Source: Candidatus Caldipriscus sp. T1.2
Lineage (GTDB): Bacteria; Hydrothermota; Hydrothermia; LBFQ01
Assembly: GCA_000980735.1 (NCBI GenBank)
Contig: LBFQ01000036.1
Location: forward strand, 1,607-7,443
Direction of reading: 5' to 3'
Length of the DNA stretch: 5,837 bases
The position numbers and the translations under genes were made by a program. The notes below the pieces were generated by a model. It ran no database searches and was not told where the DNA came from. It was given only the letters and a program-made list of their open reading frames with translations. This document shows, piece after piece, positions 5,245 through 5,837 of the stretch (positions are counted from its first letter, which is position 1; every line of letters starts with the position of its first letter).

Positions 5245-5837
5245 ATGAAAATTTACATTACGGAGGTTGCGCCGAGGGATGGACTTCAAAACATAAAGGA
5301 AATCATAGAAACGGATAAGAAGGTGGAATTTGTGAATTTGCTTTCGGAAACTGGTGTGGATGAGATAGAGGTCACCTCCTTCGTACATCCCAAATGGGTC
5401 CCACAGCTTGCGGATGCGGAAGAGGTTTTCCAAAAGATAAAGAGGAAGGAGGGGGTAATATATTCCGCCATAGTGCCGAACGAGAGGGGATTTGAGAGGG
5501 CAATAAAGGTTAAGATCGATAAGATATCCGTCCTAACCGCGGCTTCGGATACGTTTAACAGGAAAAACATAAACACGGACATAGAGGGGTCGTTTGAGAT
5601 ATTAAAACCCGTTGTAAGAAATGCTAAAGAGATGGGACTTTTGGTTAGGGGGTACATCTCAACCTCCTTATGGTGCCCATACGAGGGAAAAATCCCAAGG
5701 GAGAGGGTTTTAAGCTTGGCTTTAAGGCTATTGGAGTTGGGGGTGGATGAAATTTCCTTTGGGGATACCATAGGGAGGGCATCTCCCAAGGATGTGGCGG
5801 AACTTCTTGAGTTGATCTTAAGGGAAGTACCTTTGGA
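5245..5837 (+). CDS. Hydroxymethylglutaryl-CoA lyase, partial (C-terminus beyond the window)
   Basis: The first 197 residues of a TIM-barrel lyase that splits (S)-3-hydroxy-3-methylglutaryl-CoA into acetyl-CoA and acetoacetate, the last step of leucine catabolism. The N-terminus EVAPRDGLQN carries the conserved Arg11-Asp12 and Gln15; Glu42 lies in IEVTSFVHPKWVPQLAD, CPYEGK is at 144-149, and Asp174 is in GDTIGRASP. These match the human enzyme's EVGPRDGLQN, SFVSPKWVPQ, CPYEGK and GDTIG motifs closely, and CPYEGK favours HMG-CoA lyase over related isopropylmalate or homocitrate synthases. The metal-binding His-x-His and the catalytic loop cysteine would lie past the right edge and cannot be checked. 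The ATG at 5245 has no Shine-Dalgarno, but the EVAPRDGLQ motif begins at residue 7, as expected for a full N-terminus. Symbols such as mvaB are used for homologues. Confidence 0.93.
   Translation, partial: MKIYITEVAPRDGLQNIKEIIETDKKVEFVNLLSETGVDEIEVTSFVHPKWVPQLADAEEVFQKIKRKEGVIYSAIVPNERGFERAIKVKIDKISVLTAASDTFNRKNINTDIEGSFEILKPVVRNAKEMGLLVRGYISTSLWCPYEGKIPRERVLSLALRLLELGVDEISFGDTIGRASPKDVAELLELILREVPL

Noticed and set aside
5286..5789. Minus-strand open frame of 167 codons opposite the lyase
   Set aside because: The plus strand encodes a clear HMG-CoA lyase here; the reverse frame has no motif and is a shadow.
1..5837. CRISPR array, tRNA, rRNA or insertion sequence
   Set aside because: No regularly spaced repeats, no cloverleaf-like or rRNA sequence, no transposase and no terminal inverted repeats were seen; nearly all of the window is accounted for by genes.

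Overview
The window looks like an ordinary chromosomal stretch of a bacterium with moderate GC. Arginine is mostly AGG/AGA and isoleucine often ATA, a habit common in thermophiles. A B-family (ba3-type) heme-copper oxidase with the small subunit IIa suggests a thermophile able to respire at low oxygen. I cannot place it in a phylum from this sequence alone.

Layout. Positions 1-2860 hold a leftward (minus-strand) gene run. In transcription order it is: an unrecognised 190-residue helical protein (2860-2288), an unrecognised 61-residue protein (2270-2085), acyl carrier protein acpP (2061-1816), 3-oxoacyl-ACP synthase II fabF (1819-569, overlapping acpP by 4 nt), and a predicted lipoprotein (525 leftward, running off the window). 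A 95-nt divergent intergenic region (2861-2955) carries candidate promoters for both directions and a perfect 6-bp inverted repeat. Positions 2956-5173 hold a rightward, tightly packed oxidase operon: subunit IIa (41 residues), subunit II with a complete CuA site, and subunit I with all heme and CuB ligands. It ends at a strong intrinsic terminator (5190-5220). A rightward gene for hydroxymethylglutaryl-CoA lyase starts at 5245 and runs off the right edge.

How the genes work together. AcpP carries acyl chains and FabF elongates them, so the left half serves fatty-acid synthesis. The middle operon encodes a terminal oxidase that takes electrons from cytochrome c through CuA to the heme b / heme a3-CuB centre. 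The lyase would cleave HMG-CoA to acetyl-CoA and acetoacetate, as in leucine breakdown.

Main oddities. Subunit I is broken by a +1 frame change at about 4657-4661, just after the heme-ligand histidines. The C-terminal 170 residues continue intact in the next frame, so this is a sequencing error, a recent mutation or (less likely) recoding. Four gene starts without a Shine-Dalgarno sequence have a TAnnnT hexamer only 6-10 nt upstream, which hints at leaderless or near-leaderless transcripts. I did not find convincing evidence of a wholly new system; the two unrecognised genes ahead of acpP-fabF are the most open question.
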